64,000 nucleotides of DNA from Neobacillus sp. PS2-9. Its GTDB lineage: Bacteria; Bacillota; Bacilli; Bacillales; Cytobacillaceae. Both the position numbers and the translations under genes were made by a program. The DNA lies in assembly GCF_030915525.1 (NCBI RefSeq), contig NZ_CP133269.1:3197001-3261000 (forward strand), in the 5' to 3' direction. A model generated the notes under the pieces. That model searched no databases, was not told where the DNA came from, and saw only the letters and a program-made list of their open reading frames with translations. Of the stretch, positions 9,500 through 17,779 are shown piece after piece. The stretch's first letter is position 1. The number at the start of each line of letters is the position of its first letter.

Positions 9500-9592
9500 C
9501 TGCCTCTTTAGTTCAATAAAAAAATGACCGCAACAGTGACAGTCATTGCCAGAACCTCATATATAACTTAAGCCCCCGTTTGTTAAACAAGA
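9500..9592 (+). repeat. Dispersed intergenic repeat, copy 3, split by intron 1
   Basis: CTGCCTCTTTAGTTCAATAA continues the truncated left piece TTTTTAACTA at 7541-7551. Inner inverted bases AATGAC/GTCATT and the right arm TTAAGCCCCCGTTTGTTAAAC follow. Confidence 0.7.
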
Positions 9593-9609
9593 ATATCTAT
9601 GTTTACATT

Positions 9610-10602
9610 TTAATTAAAGACTTCTTGAATCTCCGACCGAAAGCTCTCAGTTCTTGTACAGGAATCAAGACTCAACTTTAGAAGTTCGAGTGTTACTTCC
9701 TCCGATCTAATATGACCCTCAAAACGTAAGTTCTTAATCCACTCCCATATATCTTCAAGTTTCCTCTTTAAGAAATAAAATTCAAAGGCATCAAAATCAG
9801 GAGACTCATACTTCATATATTTCCTGTATTCATTTACGAATTGTCCAGCATATGGCTCTGTAATGATTAAAATCAGGTCTTGTTCTTGTGGAGCAAGTTT
9901 TAGACATTCCCAGTCAATAAGCACAAGGTATTCCCCTTGCATAACATTCCAATTATGAGCATCTGCATGAGACAAAACAAACTGATATGGTTTGCTTATC
10001 AAAGTATTTGATAAATACCTCTTTCTGTTAATCTTTTCTAATAAAGTGCCGGTATAAGGCTTCACAATTTCTAAAACCCTATTATCTTTATTTTCCAAAT
10101 CCTTTTTTATAAAAGAATATAAGTTTTCGCAGAAATCTATGTCAAAATTTTCGTTTACCTGCTGCTGTTTTAGTCCATTAGGAATATTTGAAGTGTTCAT
10201 ATGAAGTAATCCAAGAATCTTAGCCAGTTCATTCACATGATTTTGACTTAGCTGTTTGTCTCCAATGGTAGTTCCCTCAATATATTCTGAAAGCAAATAC
10301 ACGTACTGTTCGTCTTCGCATTTATTACTTTTGTATTTCGTAAAGATTGGATTAGCGAGATTGTTTTTTAAATCAGTATGGTTATACATCCACTTTATTA
10401 AGGGAGTATATCTATCAATTGCATCAATATATGGAGCAATGGACGGCTTTCTTTTGTTATATACTTTTAAAAAATACTTTTTACATTGATCTTCCACGAA
10501 AAATGCTAAAGCCGACCAGCCGCCTGGACGTTGTTCAATTGACGTTGCTTCAATTCCATAGTTTTCAATCAATATAGCAGTAATCCTATTATTAATCTCC
10601 AT
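9610..10602 (-). CDS. APH-family (aminoglycoside/spectinomycin-phosphotransferase-like) kinase
   Basis: 330 residues with the protein-kinase-like APH fold: a nucleotide-binding N-lobe (FFVEDQCKKYFLKVYNK), the catalytic loop LSHADAHNWN near residue 214 (HxDxxxxN) and the metal-binding LIDWE about 15 residues later. The arrangement resembles spectinomycin phosphotransferase APH(9), but homologues also phosphorylate other small molecules, so a resistance role is only possible. It stands alone between repeat copies 3 and 4. Confidence 0.75.
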   Translation of the reverse strand: MEINNRITAILIENYGIEATSIEQRPGGWSALAFFVEDQCKKYFLKVYNKRKPSIAPYIDAIDRYTPLIKWMYNHTDLKNNLANPIFTKYKSNKCEDEQYVYLLSEYIEGTTIGDKQLSQNHVNELAKILGLLHMNTSNIPNGLKQQQVNENFDIDFCENLYSFIKKDLENKDNRVLEIVKPYTGTLLEKINRKRYLSNTLISKPYQFVLSHADAHNWNVMQGEYLVLIDWECLKLAPQEQDLILIITEPYAGQFVNEYRKYMKYESPDFDAFEFYFLKRKLEDIWEWIKNLRFEGHIRSEEVTLELLKLSLDSCTRTESFRSEIQEVFN

Positions 10603-10668
10603 CAGTTCTCCTTTTCCTTAATAACTTATTATCATAAGGATACTATACTCTTGATTAATATATATTTC

Positions 10669-10728
10669 CTTCTTGAACTACCCTGCATCGTTAGTGCAAA
10701 AGAAAAGCTGCCTTAATGCAGCTAATTC
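10669..10728 (+). repeat. Dispersed intergenic repeat, copy 4
   Basis: Left arm CTTCTTGAACTACCCTGCATCGTTAGTGCAA, then a private hairpin AGCTGC-CTTAAT-GCAGCT. The right arm is not clear. Confidence 0.7.
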
Positions 10729-10754
10729 AACTTCTTTTACACGTTTTAGCCAAT

Positions 10755-11267
10755 TTACTTTTTCACATTTTCAACATCATTTATTACATTTTTTGCAGTC
10801 AATATGTCTTCACTTAAGGTATGCCCTTCTAGAATAGAGACAAAATATTCACCGTTAGATACTGAAACGTAATTAGGTTCATCTTTAGTCTTTTTAAAAT
10901 AAATTGTGTATTTATTGCCATTCATTGTGTTTAGTTCAAAACCTGTTTCTGCGGTCAACTGAAAACCTGGTGTAATTTTCTCAGCAAAAAACCCATTGGC
11001 TTCCTTTTTTAATTCTCCAACAAAATAAATATTGGTACTCTCTTGGGTTACTAATAACTTGTCTCCTTGTAAAGTAGTAATTAAATCAATACTGCCTGCA
11101 ACATTTTCAATTTTTATGTAATGTTGAAAAGCCTTTTCTTTAGAAGAGAAATGTTCTATTTTGTCCTTTGATTTAGAAGTAGTTGTATTGCAAGCTACCA
11201 ATAGAAAAATAGTTAAAACTGCTAGACTAGCTTTAAATTTTTTAATAATCTTTTCCCCCCTATACAT
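10755..11267 (-). CDS. Secreted lipoprotein, unknown function
   Basis: Up to 170 residues. A lysine-rich start and hydrophobic core lead to the lipobox LLVAC at about residue 25, so it is a membrane-anchored lipoprotein on the outer face. The rest (GSIDLITTLQGDKLLVTQES, EKITPGFQLTAETGFEL) is beta-rich and not recognised. The start is uncertain. ATG at 11267 has no good ribosome binding site, whereas AGGGGGG falls inside codons 3-5, about 5-6 nt before ATT ATT AAA AAA. Initiation at ATT would give a more usual signal peptide. Confidence 0.7.
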   Translation of the reverse strand: MYRGEKIIKKFKASLAVLTIFLLVACNTTTSKSKDKIEHFSSKEKAFQHYIKIENVAGSIDLITTLQGDKLLVTQESTNIYFVGELKKEANGFFAEKITPGFQLTAETGFELNTMNGNKYTIYFKKTKDEPNYVSVSNGEYFVSILEGHTLSEDILTAKNVINDVENVKK

Positions 11268-11339
11268 TTAAATTGAATCAATTCGCCTATATTACCATCA
11301 CCTTGGATCTATTGAATATTCGCTACCCATAGTTGAATT

Positions 11340-11430
11340 CCTTCTTGCACTAAACTGCCCGTTACTTTAATAAGGAAAAAGCGATCCTTCGTTATTGAAG
11401 CATCGCACCCTTTTAGTTCAATAAGGACAG
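11340..11430 (+). repeat. Dispersed intergenic repeat, copy 5
   Basis: CTTCTTGCACTAAACTGCCCGTTACTTTAATAAGG, then hairpin GCGATCCTTC / GAAGCATCGC, then right arm CACCCTTTTAGTTCAATAAGG. Confidence 0.75.
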
Positions 11431-11441
11431 GTCTGACTTTG

Positions 11442-11717
11442 TTAAAACTTATGTAACCAAAATTTCAACCAAACAAAATCAAAAATCATAAGACTGCCTA
11501 TCCCCAACAATATATAACCTACAATTTTATGTTTTTTCATATACGCTTCAACCCCACCTACAATGACACCACTAAAAAAGAAAAGACCGCCCAATCTGTT
11601 AATCCATAATGTAAACGGAGTCTCTGGTGCGACTAAGAATGCGTGGATAATGAACAAAACAACTCCTGTTATCATCAACAAACGCCTCAATACGGTAACC
11701 CACTTGCGTTGGTTCAA
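11442..11717 (-). CDS. Small membrane protein, unknown function
   Basis: 91 residues with three hydrophobic segments (MITGVVLFIIHAFLV, LGGLFFFSGVIVGGV, GYILLGIGSLMIFDFVW) and basic loops. I do not recognise a family. It is read on the minus strand between repeat copies 5 and 6, with no close partner. Confidence 0.6.
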   Translation of the reverse strand: MNQRKWVTVLRRLLMITGVVLFIIHAFLVAPETPFTLWINRLGGLFFFSGVIVGGVEAYMKKHKIVGYILLGIGSLMIFDFVWLKFWLHKF

Positions 11718-11790
11718 TTTGTTTCACCCTTCCACGATGAATTACGTTTTATGCAAAAAGTATCTTATATTCGATGTTTTATTCCCAAAT

Positions 11791-11880
11791 CCTTCTTCCA
11801 CTCCTGCTTCGTTAGCACAAAAAGAAAACGGGATAGCCGCAGCCATCCCAATCTTTAACTCTTGCACCGTTAGTGAAAAA
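11791..11880 (+). repeat. Dispersed intergenic repeat, copy 6
   Basis: CTTCTTCCACTCCTGCTTCGTTAGCACAA, private hairpin GGGATAGCC / GGCTATCCC-type, right arm CTCTTGCACCGTTAGTGAAAA. Confidence 0.7.
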
Positions 11881-11895
11881 CTATCTAGAAATCCA

Positions 11896-12329
11896 TTATC
11901 CAAACAAACATTTATACAGCTTAGTTAGACCGAATCCTAAATGACCTCCAAGTGTTGGATTAGATTCACTTTCAATGTCAATCCAGCGAAAATGATAAAT
12001 CCAACCATTGTCTTCATCTCGACTTCCGGTAATAACTGTAAATTCATCTCTATATTCTTCTAATATTAAGTGGAAGTAGTGTCTAGTTATCACTGCGTTT
12101 TTCTTTTTGAGAAAGTAGTATGTTCTCCCAAGTATGAATTTACTTTTACATTGCTAAGTTCAGCTTCTTCATAGATCTCTCTTAACAAACAATCTTCCAA
12201 TTTTTCTCCTGGCTCTAAAGTGCCACCTGGTACTTGGAGCCCAAAAGACTCAACACATTCTTCTACCATTGTTAGCATTTGAAATTTGTCTTCTTTTTTA
12301 CGATTTATATATGCAGTAACTTTTGTTAG
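11896..12329 (-). pseudogene. NUDIX hydrolase, frameshifted and without a clear start
   Basis: Two adjacent frames together make a NUDIX protein. The first has TKVTAYINRK, then the NUDIX box GLQVPGGTLEPGEKLEDCLL followed by REIYEEAEL. The second continues TRHYFHLILEE and ends near FGLTKLYKCLFG. The switch falls near 12090-12095, just past an A-rich run (TCAAAAAGAAAAACG). Upstream, the frame meets TAA at 12332 before any usual start codon, so the gene seems also to lack its start. It was presumably a small NUDIX pyrophosphatase. Confidence 0.75.
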
Positions 12330-12353
12330 TTATCACAAGATGAAAGTCATTTT

Positions 12354-14876
12354 TTAGTTTTCGGCTTGTGTACTAACATTGATCATTACTTGGGCTACAT
12401 CTCCTACTTCTTTTGTTTGAGTTTCAATACTATTATATAATTCTTCTGTTTGTTTAAGGACATTCTCTACTTCTAATGCAATTTCCTTTCCGTATCTTGC
12501 TTGGTCATTCGTTGCAATTGTCATTTCTCTAGTCATTTCTTTCATGATATTGATATTTTGAACGATGTCCTCAGCAGTAAGTCCTTGCTCCTTTGTTGCA
12601 ATGGTCACAGAACTAGATTTATGGGTTACGTCCTCTACTGCTGCAACGATTGCTTGGCTGCCTTTTGCTTGTTCAGAGGTTGCAATAGAAATTTGTTGAA
12701 TTTGTTCTTTTATTGTGAGGATTCTGTTAAAGATTTCTTCAGCAGTGATTGTCTCCTCTTTGGTAGAAAGCGTCATTTCCATTGCTAGTTTTTTAGCATT
12801 TTCAACTGACTGAATGATCCTTTCACTCTTAGCGCTTTGTTCCACTGTTGCTTTTGCAATCTGGTTCATTTCCTCTGTTACTCGAGCAATTCCGTCTGTA
12901 ATTTTTATAATCGCCTGATTCGTTTTTGCTGCTAAACGATTTCCTTGATTAACTTTTTCGGTTCCCTCTTTAATAGAGGCGACTGCAATGGTAGTTTCCG
13001 ATTGAATTCCCTTAATCAGAACAGCAATTTCTTTCGTTGCATTAGCAGACTGTTCCGCTAGTTTACGCACTTCTTCAGCAACCACTGCAAAGCCCTTTCC
13101 GTGATCACCCGCTCGGGCCGCTTCAATCGCTGCATTCAGCGCTAACAAATTTGTTTGGTCGGCAATGTTATCAATTACCTCAATAATACTGCCAATCTCT
13201 TTGGAATTTTCCCCTAATGACTCCATGACCAGGCTGGCTTGTTCAATGGCTTGAGAAATCTCATTCATTCCATTCAATGTTTCGTTTAAAGAAGCAGTTC
13301 CCTCAAGTGCATCTCCTTTTACGAATTGACTAAGTTGATTCACTGTTTGGGCACTATCTGCCACTTGCTTAATGGATACTACCATCTCCTCAATCGTTTC
13401 AGCGGTCTGTTCTGAAGCTGAAGCTAATATATTGGCATTATTATTTACACCTTTAATAGAATGGCTCATTTCTTCAATGGAAGTTGAAATCTGGTCAACC
13501 GTTTCTTCCGTATTACTCACATTAGCAGCCACTTGTTCAATGGATGCCATCATCTCTTGAATAGCAGAAGAAGTTTCTTCAGCTGAAGTTGCTAAACTTT
13601 CCCCGTTTTCCGCCACTAAATTAATAGAAGCACTCATTTGTTCCACTGCTGCAGCGATTTCCTCAATATTGGATGCAGACAAACTAGTGTTTCCTGCTAC
13701 TTGCTGAATAGAAACAACTAACTTATTTACGGAATCGTTTGCTTTATTCATAGATCCTTCTAATTCTTGGGCATTATTGGCTGAATGATCGATGTTTTTC
13801 TTAATTTCCTTCATTAAATTTCGGAAATTCATAATTAAAATATTCATTGAAAAACCTAATGTACCCAGCTCATCTTTTCGCTTAAGGATCTTTTGGTTTA
13901 CTTCATTTTTCAGGTTTCCTTTTGAAACATCTTCTGAGATGGCTACTATTTGCTGAATGGGTTTTATAATAAACTTATAAATCAATAAAGAGAGTAATCC
14001 CAATATAAAAATGAAAATCATACTGATGAGAAGGTAAACGTTGATTAAACTGCTTTTAACAGATGTACTTGTTGTTTGTTTTTCGTTCACCAATAAAACG
14101 CCTATCGGTTTATTGGTAAAGTCTTTTAATGCAGATACCATTTCAGCATATTCAATTGATTTAAAATGTGAGGTATTAAAACTCAGCAGATTTGGATTCT
14201 TTTCAGTTACGTAATGTAAAAGTTTACTTTTATCAACTTTAGACGAAGTAGTTAATAATGTTCCATTTTCGGTTAATATAGCAATGTCAGTATGTAAAGT
14301 TGCCTTAATTTCATTTAGAGCCTTATTATCCAGTATTCTCCCGAAAATTATTATCCCTGTTGGGCTGGCATTGCCTTCTTCGTTGGTAATTTTTGAGACA
14401 GCGATAACTGCTAATCCTTTTGAGGTAGTTATAAGACCTGAAAAGTCATTGATATTTTTCAGTTTCCCTTTAATCTCGGGATTACTCAGTTTGCCAGAAA
14501 ACTCTTTCACATTTCCGACCTCTGATAGGACATTTCCATCTAAGTCTGTTGTTGCAATAAAATGTAAATTAGGAACAGTACTTTTTATTGTGTTAACATT
14601 ATCATCTATCCATGTTACATCTTTGGTTTCAACTGCCAATCTATAATCTTCCCAATAGGCGTTAGACTTTGCCGTGTCTAAAAGTTGATTGCCCAAGTTC
14701 ATTATTAGTTTATCGCTTGCCAGACTTGTTGAATAAACTCTTTCTTTTTCCATTTGTGTTAAATCATCGGTTATATGCAAATATAAATAATAACCTGCAA
14801 TGGAAATAGGGATAACCAAAAGTATAATTAATAGAGAAAGCATTTTGAATCGCAATGATTGTAGTACTTTTAACAT
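12354..14876 (-). CDS. Methyl-accepting chemotaxis protein with CHASE4 sensor domain
   Basis: 840 residues. A membrane helix at about 11-33, an extracytoplasmic domain resembling CHASE4 ([34 protein letters not shown]), a second helix at about 277-300, a HAMP domain ([21 protein letters not shown]) and a long helical signalling domain. The conserved hairpin tip ([20 protein letters not shown] then [15 protein letters not shown]) lies near residue 584 and is what contacts CheA/CheW. Repeated EEMxxSI heptads before the tip make the coiled coil unusually regular. There is no obvious C-terminal pentapeptide for CheR. The ligand is unknown. Confidence 0.92.
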   Translation of the reverse strand: MLKVLQSLRFKMLSLLIILLVIPISIAGYYLYLHITDDLTQMEKERVYSTSLASDKLIMNLGNQLLDTAKSNAYWEDYRLAVETKDVTWIDDNVNTIKSTVPNLHFIATTDLDGNVLSEVGNVKEFSGKLSNPEIKGKLKNINDFSGLITTSKGLAVIAVSKITNEEGNASPTGIIIFGRILDNKALNEIKATLHTDIAILTENGTLLTTSSKVDKSKLLHYVTEKNPNLLSFNTSHFKSIEYAEMVSALKDFTNKPIGVLLVNEKQTTSTSVKSSLINVYLLISMIFIFILGLLSLLIYKFIIKPIQQIVAISEDVSKGNLKNEVNQKILKRKDELGTLGFSMNILIMNFRNLMKEIKKNIDHSANNAQELEGSMNKANDSVNKLVVSIQQVAGNTSLSASNIEEIAAAVEQMSASINLVAENGESLATSAEETSSAIQEMMASIEQVAANVSNTEETVDQISTSIEEMSHSIKGVNNNANILASASEQTAETIEEMVVSIKQVADSAQTVNQLSQFVKGDALEGTASLNETLNGMNEISQAIEQASLVMESLGENSKEIGSIIEVIDNIADQTNLLALNAAIEAARAGDHGKGFAVVAEEVRKLAEQSANATKEIAVLIKGIQSETTIAVASIKEGTEKVNQGNRLAAKTNQAIIKITDGIARVTEEMNQIAKATVEQSAKSERIIQSVENAKKLAMEMTLSTKEETITAEEIFNRILTIKEQIQQISIATSEQAKGSQAIVAAVEDVTHKSSSVTIATKEQGLTAEDIVQNINIMKEMTREMTIATNDQARYGKEIALEVENVLKQTEELYNSIETQTKEVGDVAQVMINVSTQAEN

Positions 14877-15220
14877 TTATGCACCCCATTTCAAATAGTA
14901 AAATAGTCACAACTATACTAATAGCATAATTATATTAAAATATCGAGAAATATCTACTTTTTTGTATAATTTTGTATAAATTTGTTATAGAAAGGCAATG
15001 GATTTCTAAAGGAATATTAAATAATAGAGCCAAACAATCATATTGAAGAAATGAAAAAAGAGCAAGCTCCCGAGCCTGCTCCCATCAATAAATTCTCGAT
15101 CCATCATTGTCCACTCGGGAGGAGCCAATCTTTGTGTGCTGCCATCTGGCGGGATGTTTGGAATAAATAATACTAGGTACCTACCTTGGACCTTAAGTTC
15201 TGGTCTAATTCCCTTTTAAG
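14877..15220. other. Intergenic stretch, no confident gene
   Basis: Holds the AT-rich upstream region of the chemoreceptor gene and an imperfect hairpin at about 15060-15083 (GAGCAAGCTC...GAGCCTGCTC). A minus-strand stretch of about 65 codons (15020-15215, containing FIPNIPPDGSTQRLAPPEWT) is open but has no start codon; it may be a gene fragment. Confidence 0.4.
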
Positions 15221-15269
15221 TATTGAAGAAACGCACCCGTTAGCTTAAGTACATTTCTTCACAATATCA
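15221..15269 (+). repeat. Dispersed intergenic repeat, copy 7 (right arm only)
   Basis: GAAACGCACCCGTTAGCTTAAG then TACATTTCTTCACAATATC, the best-preserved right arm in the window. No left arm is seen. Confidence 0.65.
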
Positions 15270-15378
15270 TCGAAGTGCGATTAAACAACTTTTTTAAGAA
15301 TAATTCCATACTTGTCCATTTCAAGTTATCTCTTACAGCATAAAATGTATTACTTCTTAAATAAGGAGGTGAGTATCT

Positions 15379-15483
15379 ATGAGCTACGACGGCGGCGGAA
15401 TGGGTACAAGTTTTGCTTTGATTGTTGTTCTATTCATCCTTTTAATCATTGTTGGCGCATCCTTCATGCGTGGAGGATACTAA
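15379..15483 (+). CDS. YjcZ-family sporulation protein
   Basis: 34 residues: a Gly-rich start (MSYDGGGMGTSF), one hydrophobic helix (ALIVVLFILLIIVGA) and the end SFMRGGY, the usual form of the YjcZ/YtzN-type small proteins of spore formers. These are expressed late in sporulation and sit in a membrane or the coat; their function is unclear. A strong AAGGAGGTGAG precedes the ATG by about 6 nt. A hairpin terminator follows within 30 bases, so it is transcribed alone. Confidence 0.85.
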   Translation: MSYDGGGMGTSFALIVVLFILLIIVGASFMRGGY

Positions 15484-15510
15484 TGATTGTCTAGGTAAAA
15501 TAATGTCATT

Positions 15511-15547
15511 AAGAGGGTATCTAAGAATTTAATTAGTACCCTCTTTG
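15511..15547 (+). terminator. Terminator of the YjcZ-type gene
   Basis: AGAGGGTA pairs with TACCCTCT across a 16-nt loop, followed by TTG. Short T run. Confidence 0.6.
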
Positions 15548-15765
15548 TAATGCTAAACTTCGCAATTTGGTTCGATAGTGTTGCCTATCATCGAAAAGTG
15601 CAACTAGATTCCTATGTCTAACTTTGAATTCTTTTGTCGAATCCGTTCCAATTTTTCTACTTTTTTGTATAATTATCAAAGTGACTATTTATCTAAATTT
15701 TCCCTATGAGTATAGTCACGGTTTTTGATAGGTTTTTCAAAAAATTTTAAATAGGAGCTAGTTTA

Positions 15766-15939
15766 ATGTTACCAATTCCCACTCTCGATATAAAAATCCC
15801 TTTATTGCTTGAAATCAAATCATTACAAAAAGAAATGATTGAAATAGGTTATAAAGAAGGATTTGCAAGCCAGAAAACATTAGAAATTAGTCAAAAGTTA
15901 GATCAATACATATTAACTTATCAAAAGATGAAACACTGA
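15766..15939 (+). CDS. Spo0E-like aspartyl-phosphate phosphatase
   Basis: 57 residues. The pattern IKSLQKEMIEIGYKEGF followed by ISQKLDQYI is the two-helix Spo0E fold with the SQxLD signature that forms the active surface. Family members remove phosphate from Spo0A and so delay sporulation. AGGAG is present about 8 nt before the ATG. A second, clearly related gene lies at 33941-34108. Confidence 0.85.
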   Translation: MLPIPTLDIKIPLLLEIKSLQKEMIEIGYKEGFASQKTLEISQKLDQYILTYQKMKH

Positions 15940-16263
15940 ATTCTTAATTACATTTTTTATGTTTTCTACATTTTTTATTTTCCGATTTTTATTTAAATGG
16001 TTACCTAAGATCTAAATTACTTAATGGGACCAGCAGCACTAATTGGTGCATATATTTGGGCTATTCCTATGAACTTAGATTTTTATAGATTATTTTAGTA
16101 AATCTTTATTGGAACCTTTAATGGTGTCTTTTGTTCGAAAGACGATACAAATTTATATATATTTTCATTCCTTGCCCGATGCATAAATTGATAAAGCCTC
16201 TTTGGTTTAAAGAATGCCTTATATGGCAAAATGTATATATCACATTTAACGAGGGGGATTATC

Positions 16264-16809
16264 ATGCATTCAACATCTGGAATGCATAAATCATTTTGGG
16301 AATATCATCAAGCATATGACCACAGGATGAATTCCTGGAAACAAGAAGTACTATTCACTTGGCAATGGTGGTTAGGTATTGCATTAACAATAATTCCAAT
16401 TGTACTCTGGGTTATTTTTAGAAATAGAGAAAGTACAGATCGTCTACTTTACTCTGGTTTTTTCGTATGTCTTGTGTCGGTAACAGCCGACAATATCGGT
16501 GTACAACTGTCATTTTGGAATTATTTAAGACCCGTTACACCAGCGATTCCTTCATACTTACCATTTGATTTTTCATTAATGCCAATAAGCGTTATGTTTT
16601 TAATTCAATTTTTCCACAATAGAAACCCATGGTTTATTGGAATCGTATTCGGAATATTAACAGCATTTGTAGGAGAACCATTCTTTAAATGGCTTGGAAT
16701 TTATGAACCCACAAATTGGAAATTCGGTTTTTCTATTCCCTTATACTCAGTGATATACGTTTCTGCACACAAATTAGCGACTAGGAAAAAATTTAAAAGA
16801 TTAAACTAA
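16264..16809 (+). CDS. CBO0543-like multi-pass membrane protein
   Basis: 181 residues with five likely membrane helices, starting MHSTSGMHKSFWEYHQAYDH. The overall pattern (short polar start, WWLGIALTIIPIVLW, PSYLPFDFSLMPI, EPFFKWLGIYEPTNWKFGFS) matches the CBO0543 group of proteins common in spore formers. Function is unknown. The start is ATG at 16264 because GAGGGGG precedes it by about 6-7 nt; the frame is open for 11 codons upstream without a signal. Confidence 0.75.
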   Translation: MHSTSGMHKSFWEYHQAYDHRMNSWKQEVLFTWQWWLGIALTIIPIVLWVIFRNRESTDRLLYSGFFVCLVSVTADNIGVQLSFWNYLRPVTPAIPSYLPFDFSLMPISVMFLIQFFHNRNPWFIGIVFGILTAFVGEPFFKWLGIYEPTNWKFGFSIPLYSVIYVSAHKLATRKKFKRLN

Positions 16810-16810
16810 T

Positions 16811-16842
16811 TTGGCATCAACATGATGCCATTTTTTATTTTT
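16811..16842 (+). terminator. Terminator of the CBO0543-like gene
   Basis: GGCATCA-ACA-TGATGCC followed by six T and more T-rich sequence, directly after the stop codon. Confidence 0.85.
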
Positions 16843-16882
16843 TCTGCGTCGCCTTTTGGGTCAAATACGCATTCTTCGTTTT

Positions 16883-16990
16883 TCTTCTTCAACTAAACTG
16901 CACCGTTTGTTCAATAAGACTTTTACAAAATAAGGGCGACAATGCTTCTCGGATCATCGCACCCATTAGTTTAAGTTAATTTTTTCACAA
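16883..16990 (+). repeat. Dispersed intergenic repeat, copy 8
   Basis: CTTCTTCAACTAAACTGCACCG then TTTGTTCAATAAG; inner GGGCGA...TCGCACCC; right arm ATTAGTTTAAG then TTTTTTCACAA. Confidence 0.75.
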
Positions 16991-17054
16991 AGTACAAAAG
17001 GTACAATGCCTAAATTAAACCATCGTACTTTTTCAATGGATGAAAAAGAACTTT

Positions 17055-17204
17055 TTATCTCAAGTTACTTATTCTTTCTCCAATAGTAAATAACTTTTCT
17101 TCGATCATTTGAAGATAAGAGACTTCTTTTGATGAATTGTAAGCAATTATAGATAAACTAATAGCGATAGTAATTAAGCAAATAATCTTTATGTTTTCTT
17201 TCAC
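17055..17204 (-). CDS. Small membrane-anchored peptide, unknown function
   Basis: 49 residues from GTG at 17204, with AGGGGG 9 nt upstream. One hydrophobic helix (IKIICLITIAISLSIIAY) is followed by a polar tail (SSKEVSYLQMIEEKLFTIGE). No family is recognised. The good ribosome binding site and membrane-helix pattern are the only support. Confidence 0.45.
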   Translation of the reverse strand: MKENIKIICLITIAISLSIIAYNSSKEVSYLQMIEEKLFTIGERISNLR

Positions 17205-17264
17205 TTAATCGGACCCCCTAGATTTTTTCTATTCAACATCTAATTCCACAAAATTACCAATAAA

Positions 17265-17340
17265 TCCTTCTTGAACTAAACTGCTCCATTAGAACAAAAA
17301 GCGATTGCCTGGTTCCGCAATCGCTCCGTTAGCTAAACAA
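17265..17340 (+). repeat. Dispersed intergenic repeat, copy 9
   Basis: CTTCTTGAACTAAACTGCTCC then ATTAGAACAAAAA; perfect private hairpin GCGATTGC/GCAATCGC; right arm TCCGTTAGCTAAACAAG. Confidence 0.75.
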
Positions 17341-17380
17341 GCAAAAGAGTTGCAAATACGCCTATTAGTTATTTGTTATA

Positions 17381-17417
17381 GAAGAAGACCTTGCACTTCG
17401 CGAGGTCTTCTTTGCTT
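17381..17417 (-). terminator. Terminator downstream of the 76-residue membrane protein gene
   Basis: AAGAAGACCT pairs with AGGTCTTCTT around an 10-nt loop with GC-rich centre. It lies just past the stop of the minus-strand gene. Confidence 0.7.
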
Positions 17418-17428
17418 TATATACCATA

Positions 17429-17659
17429 TCAATCCTTTGAAACATATTCCTTGAATAAGATATACAAACCTATTATCCAAATCCCTATCAACAACAAAAT
17501 TAAATATTGCAAATGAGAGCGTGTAATAAAATTCAATATGAGCCATTTCTGGTAAGGTCCGCTATAACCCAAAACATATTTCATTATACCGTTGATTATG
17601 GGGGTTAATCCAAGTGAAGCTGATAACATTAATGAAAACCCAAGCATTGTTTTCCTCAT
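17429..17659 (-). CDS. Small two-helix membrane protein, unknown function
   Basis: 76 residues with an N-terminal hydrophobic segment (MLGFSLMLSASLGLTPIING) and a second near the C-terminus (YLILLLIGIWIIGLYILF). No family is recognised. A hairpin terminator follows it, which supports its being a real transcript. It lies just outside intron 2. Confidence 0.6.
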   Translation of the reverse strand: MRKTMLGFSLMLSASLGLTPIINGIMKYVLGYSGPYQKWLILNFITRSHLQYLILLLIGIWIIGLYILFKEYVSKD

Positions 17660-17779
17660 CTGTTCCCATCCTTACTTACAAAATGTGAAACTTTTTAATA
17701 CACTAACCAAATTTACATTATTAGTTTTTTTGTCATTTTAATAATTCTACACAATAAGCTTTTATCCCTTTTTCAATTA

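Noticed and set aside
16024..16098. 24-codon plus-strand frame (MGPAALIGAYIWAIPMNLDF)
   Set aside because: No ribosome binding site and too short; may be a gene fragment but cannot be supported.
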